In this document: positions 61,293 to 64,000 of the stretch, in pieces
Numbering within the stretch: the stretch's first letter is position 1
How the letters are laid out: every line of letters begins with the position of its first letter
Assembly: GCF_047124445.1 (NCBI RefSeq)
Contig: NZ_CP138921.1
Coordinates: 744,001-808,000 of the forward strand
Direction: 5' to 3'
Source: Shimia sp047124445
GTDB lineage: Bacteria; Pseudomonadota; Alphaproteobacteria; Rhodobacterales; Rhodobacteraceae
DNA: 64,000 nt
Made by a program: the position numbers and the translations under genes
Notes under the pieces: model-generated
Databases searched by the model: none
What the model saw: only the letters and a program-made list of their open reading frames with translations
Told to the model about the DNA's origin: nothing

Positions 61293-61622
61293 CTATTTGG
61301 GCGGAAGACTTTGTGCGTTGGTTAAGGCCAGTGCGATAACCTGTGCGCGGCGGGTGTCATCGCCTAGGAGATCTTCAGAAAGATCGACCATGCCGCCCAT
61401 CTTGCGACCGGTGAAGGAGAGCGGGTCAACGCCCTCGATTTCCAGGGCTTCCGCTTCGCGCGCTTTGCCCACGCGGGCCATGCCGCCGTCCTTGTGCACG
61501 CCACAAACCATATTGCCATGCAAGAGGAAACAGAGCCCGCCGAACATTTTCTTTTCCGTGATGCCGTCGATGTTGGCGAGGTCTTCGCGCATCAATGTGG
61601 CGTGTCCTTCGTCATAGGCCAT
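61293..61622 (-). CDS. TfoX N-terminal domain protein
   Basis: A 109-residue protein with KKMFGGLCFLLHGNMVCGVHKDG, the TfoX/Sxy N-terminal pattern. In gamma-proteobacteria TfoX drives competence genes; the alphaproteobacterial single-domain forms have no proven role. The ATG at 61622 has GGAGGAGC upstream. It is divergent from an RNA methyltransferase. Confidence 0.85.
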   Translation of the reverse strand: MAYDEGHATLMREDLANIDGITEKKMFGGLCFLLHGNMVCGVHKDGGMARVGKAREAEALEIEGVDPLSFTGRKMGGMVDLSEDLLGDDTRRAQVIALALTNAQSLPPK

Positions 61623-61654
61623 TTTGCTCCTCCCTGGATGTGCCGTGAGATTCT

Positions 61655-61690
61655 ATGCCTCCGGCGGGGATATTTATAGCCAAATGAAGC
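61655..61690 (+). repeat. Dispersed composite intergenic element, copy 3
   Basis: CCTCCGGCGGGGATATTTAT then AGCCAAATGAAG; the conserved GGATATTT and AAATGAA parts are as in the copies at 3759 and 10989. The GC stem before it is missing. Confidence 0.55.
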
Positions 61691-61752
61691 CGGGTGGCTT
61701 GTTTTGTTTGGGGGGCGGGGGTATCAGCGGGCGGATTTTTCAGGAGACCGTC

Positions 61753-62496
61753 ATGACCAGTGCCACGCCACAGCCCGCCTTTGTGCTTGTCCGCCCGCAG
61801 ATGGGGGAGAATATCGGCGGCGCGGCGCGGGCGATGTTGAACTTTGGGTTGGACAAGATGCGGGTGGTGGACCCGCGCGATGGCTGGCCCAACGAGCGGG
61901 CGGTGGCGATGGCGTCAGGTGCCGGGCGAGTGCTGGATGCGGCGTTTTTGACCGAGACCACAGACCAAGCGCTGGAAGACTGTCACTATGTCTTTGCCAC
62001 TACGGCGCGGGCGCGGGGGCTGACCAAGCCGGTGGTGACTCCGGAGATTGCAATGAAGCAGGCCGCCGAGATGATTGCGCGGGGCGAGAAAGTTGCTGTG
62101 TTGTTTGGGCCCGAGCGGGCAGGGCTTGAGAATGAAGACATTGCGCGGGCGAATGCGATCATCAACGTGCCGGTGAACCCTGAGTATGCCTCGCTCAATC
62201 TGGCGCAGTGTGTGTTGCTAACAGCCTATGAGTGGCGGCGTCAGAGTGCGGACATCGTGCATGAGCGCGTGGATATGTCCAAGACCGATTGGGCCAACAA
62301 TGCCGATGTCGACGCGTTGGGGCGGCACTATGAAGAACGTCTTGAAGAAGCGGGCTTTTTCTTCCCGGAGGAGAAGGCGGAAGGCATGAAAGTCAATCTG
62401 CGCAATATGTGGAGTCGGATGCGGTTGACACGTGCAGATGTGCAGATGTTGCACGGCGTGATGCGACAGATGGTCCGCTGGAAAGAAAAAGGCTGA
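61753..62496 (+). CDS. TrmJ-like SPOUT RNA methyltransferase
   Basis: A 247-residue SpoU/TrmH-family enzyme with the three family motifs: VRPQMGENIGGAARAMLNFG, LFGPERAGLENED and NVPVNPEYASLNLAQCVLL. The last holds the knot and SAM site. TrmJ makes 2'-O-methyl at tRNA position 32; other targets are possible. The start at 61753 follows AGGAG. Confidence 0.9.
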   Translation: MTSATPQPAFVLVRPQMGENIGGAARAMLNFGLDKMRVVDPRDGWPNERAVAMASGAGRVLDAAFLTETTDQALEDCHYVFATTARARGLTKPVVTPEIAMKQAAEMIARGEKVAVLFGPERAGLENEDIARANAIINVPVNPEYASLNLAQCVLLTAYEWRRQSADIVHERVDMSKTDWANNADVDALGRHYEERLEEAGFFFPEEKAEGMKVNLRNMWSRMRLTRADVQMLHGVMRQMVRWKEKG

Positions 62497-62602
62497 GATT
62501 TGCCTTTGGTCGCAAGGCTGAACAAACATTCACACCGTATCTGAGAGTGGTTGAAGCTTCGGCGTGGCCCCACTAGGCTCGCGCCAAGATTTGGAGACAG
62601 CG

Positions 62603-63754
62603 ATGAGCCAGAAGCGCAGCATTTTTGAAGAGGTCAGCGAAGACGGACCTAAAGACACCCCCAGTGCGGTGGGTGTGATCGACAGCGGTGCCAAAGGCGC
62701 GCGGCGGGGCATTCGCATCTGGCTGATGATCCTGTTTGCGCTGGTTTTTGTGATGATCGCTGTGGGCGGGCTGACACGCCTGACCGACAGTGGGTTGTCG
62801 ATTACGGAATGGCGTCCGGTGACCGGGGCGATCCCGCCGATGAGCGAGGCGGATTGGCAGGGCGAATTCGACAAATACAAGCAGATTGACCAGTGGGCGA
62901 TCGACAACAACTGGATGACGCTTGAGGACTTCAAATACATTTATTGGTGGGAATGGGGGCATCGTCAGCTGGGCCGTGTGATTGGTCTTGTCTGGGCGCT
63001 TGGCTTTGCCGGGTTTGCGATTGCGCGGCAAATCCCGACCGGGTGGACCGGCCGGTTGTTCCTGATTGGCGCGCTTGGCGGGCTGCAAGGTGCTGTGGGC
63101 TGGTGGATGGTCGACAGCGGCGTGACCTCTGGAGAAGGTGTGACCACGGTGGCGAGCTACCGTTTGGCGACCCATTTGGGGTTGGCCTTTGTGATCCTTG
63201 GCTTCATCACCTGGTACATCCTGTTGTTGGGGCGCAGTGAGCGCGACCTGATGCAGGCGCGGCGCGGCAAAGAAGCCAAGCTGTTTGGCATGTCTACAGG
63301 GCTATTGCACATGACCGGCGTGCAGATTTTGCTCGGCGCTTTGGTGGCCGGGATTGATGCTGGGCGCAGTTTTACCGATTGGCCGCTGATGGGCGGAAAT
63401 CTGTTTCCGGCGGATGCGCTGTATATGGAGCCGCTTTGGCGGAACTTCTTTGAAAACCCCGGCCTTGTGCAGTTTACACACCGCATGTGGGGCTATCTCT
63501 TGTTGGTTTTCGCCATTGTGGTGTGGCGGCGTGGGCAAGGCTCCGCGCATGGGCACACGCGGTTTGCGTTTAATGCTGCCTTCGCCGCGATCTCGGTGCA
63601 GATTGCGGTTGGCATCGCCACAGTGCTCTACGCGGCACAGGTGCATATTGCGATTACGCACCAAGCCATTGCTGTTGTGGTCTGGGTTCTGATCCTGCGG
63701 GCACGGTTCCTGAGCCACTATCCGATTGCAACCTCGGTGCGTGACGCATCCTGA
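62603..63754 (+). CDS. ctaA: Haem A synthase (COX15/CtaA)
   Basis: A 383-residue membrane protein with eight helices and the COX15 features GGLTRLTDSGLSITEW, WWEWGHRQLGRVIG, THLGLAFVILG and FTHRMWGYLLL, with histidines for two haems. It oxidises haem O to haem A for aa3-type cytochrome oxidase. The start at 62603 has GGAG upstream. Confidence 0.94.
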   Translation: MSQKRSIFEEVSEDGPKDTPSAVGVIDSGAKGARRGIRIWLMILFALVFVMIAVGGLTRLTDSGLSITEWRPVTGAIPPMSEADWQGEFDKYKQIDQWAIDNNWMTLEDFKYIYWWEWGHRQLGRVIGLVWALGFAGFAIARQIPTGWTGRLFLIGALGGLQGAVGWWMVDSGVTSGEGVTTVASYRLATHLGLAFVILGFITWYILLLGRSERDLMQARRGKEAKLFGMSTGLLHMTGVQILLGALVAGIDAGRSFTDWPLMGGNLFPADALYMEPLWRNFFENPGLVQFTHRMWGYLLLVFAIVVWRRGQGSAHGHTRFAFNAAFAAISVQIAVGIATVLYAAQVHIAITHQAIAVVVWVLILRARFLSHYPIATSVRDAS

Positions 63755-63770
63755 GAGAAGGAAAACAAGA

Positions 63771-64000
63771 ATGTCTGCATATGAGCAGTTGATGGCCTTT
63801 ACCCACACAACGCAGGCGTTGGGCGAGGTGGCTGGACGTTTGGGCTGGGACCAGGAGGCGATTATGCCAGCCGGGGCGGCGCCACAGCGGGCCGAAGAAA
63901 TGGCGGCGATGGAAAGCGTGCTGCATGCGCGCCGGATTGATCCGAAGGTCGGCGAGTGGTTGGCGGCCATTGATGAGGCGCAGCTGGATGAGGTGGGTCG
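63771..64000 (+). CDS. M32 carboxypeptidase, 3' truncated by window edge
   Basis: The first 76 residues of a carboxypeptidase Taq (M32) protein, with SAYEQLMAFTHTTQALGEVA and LGWDQEAIMPAGAAPQRAEE, the family N-terminal signature. The catalytic HExxH lies beyond the window. AGAAGGAAAACAAG precedes the ATG. It is 16 bases after haem A synthase. Confidence 0.88.
   Translation, partial: MSAYEQLMAFTHTTQALGEVAGRLGWDQEAIMPAGAAPQRAEEMAAMESVLHARRIDPKVGEWLAAIDEAQLDEVG

Noticed and set aside
1..64000. CRISPR arrays, insertion sequences, prophage or toxin-antitoxin genes
   Set aside because: No array of spaced direct repeats, transposase motif, phage structural gene or recognisable toxin-antitoxin pair was seen on either strand.

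Overview
The window is bacterial chromosome from an alphaproteobacterium, most likely a marine member of the Rhodobacterales (roseobacter group). The support is gene content and gene order: bamB-der, yajC-secD-secF followed by an Mth938-type gene and ccmABCDG, IalB-like and DUF882/YkuD envelope proteins, a class II DAHP synthase, a TRAP transporter, a lone fliG, high coding density, high G+C codon use, and many operons whose genes overlap at ATGA. No plasmid, phage, insertion-sequence, integrase or CRISPR signature was seen. About 65 protein genes and two tRNAs fill nearly all of it. The first gene (bamB-like) and the last (M32 carboxypeptidase) are cut by the window edges.

Layout. 1-5.1 kb: bamB end, der, a fatty-acid desaturase, serS. 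5.2-6.7 kb: a membrane-anchored pentapeptide-repeat gene split by one in-frame TAA. 6.9-14.5 kb: Sec accessory genes, a TSUP permease, an Mth938 protein, cytochrome c maturation genes and rpiB. 14.7-21.8 kb: DUF1223, fliG, a TPR protein, purB, two secreted proteins, a hydrolase-OsmC fusion and a DUF3445 protein. 21.8-25.4 kb: ornithine cyclodeaminase, arginase and a divergent Lrp regulator (arginine to proline), then DsbB and a YqaA-like protein. 25.5-31.7 kb: tRNA-Leu, TRAP permeases without a binding protein, a 780-residue ankyrin protein, a small membrane protein and an ABC membrane half without an ATPase. 31.8-37.6 kb: an envelope block (DUF882 peptidase, L,D-transpeptidase, LpxD-like, acyl carrier protein, ketoacyl synthase, IalB). 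38.1-45.5 kb: a HerA/DUF853 ATPase and a complete liv operon carrying an extra small secreted protein. 45.6-50.4 kb: sugar dehydrogenase, a GlxA-type regulator, class II DAHP synthase, tRNA-Ser, TusA. 50.4-55.7 kb: CcdA, a membrane hydrolase coupled to a P450, and a peptide-binding lipid/oligopeptide SBP. 56-64 kb: hydroxybutyrate dehydrogenase plus patatin, DUF502, thiE-psuK-psuG, TfoX, an RNA methyltransferase, heme A synthase, carboxypeptidase.

Several genes form working sets. CcmA/B/C/D/G with CcdA, DsbB and heme A synthase belong to haem and thiol chemistry for respiration. Arginase, ornithine cyclodeaminase and the Lrp regulator form an arginine catabolic unit. The liv operon imports branched-chain amino acids or related compounds. 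PsuK and PsuG recycle pseudouridine.

The parts least explained by ordinary annotation are intergenic. There are two candidate small RNAs with their own terminators. One, at about 37.96-38.07 kb on the minus strand, carries a CTCCTCCC anti-Shine-Dalgarno motif. The other, at about 55.81-55.88 kb on the plus strand, follows a possible promoter. There is also a three-copy dispersed repeat built of three 11-bp units, and a second composite dispersed element (GC stem plus GGATATTT...ATGAA) at operon ends. The interrupted pentapeptide gene is the clearest coding anomaly. Starts were moved from the longest open frame where a Shine-Dalgarno sequence or signal peptide argued for it.
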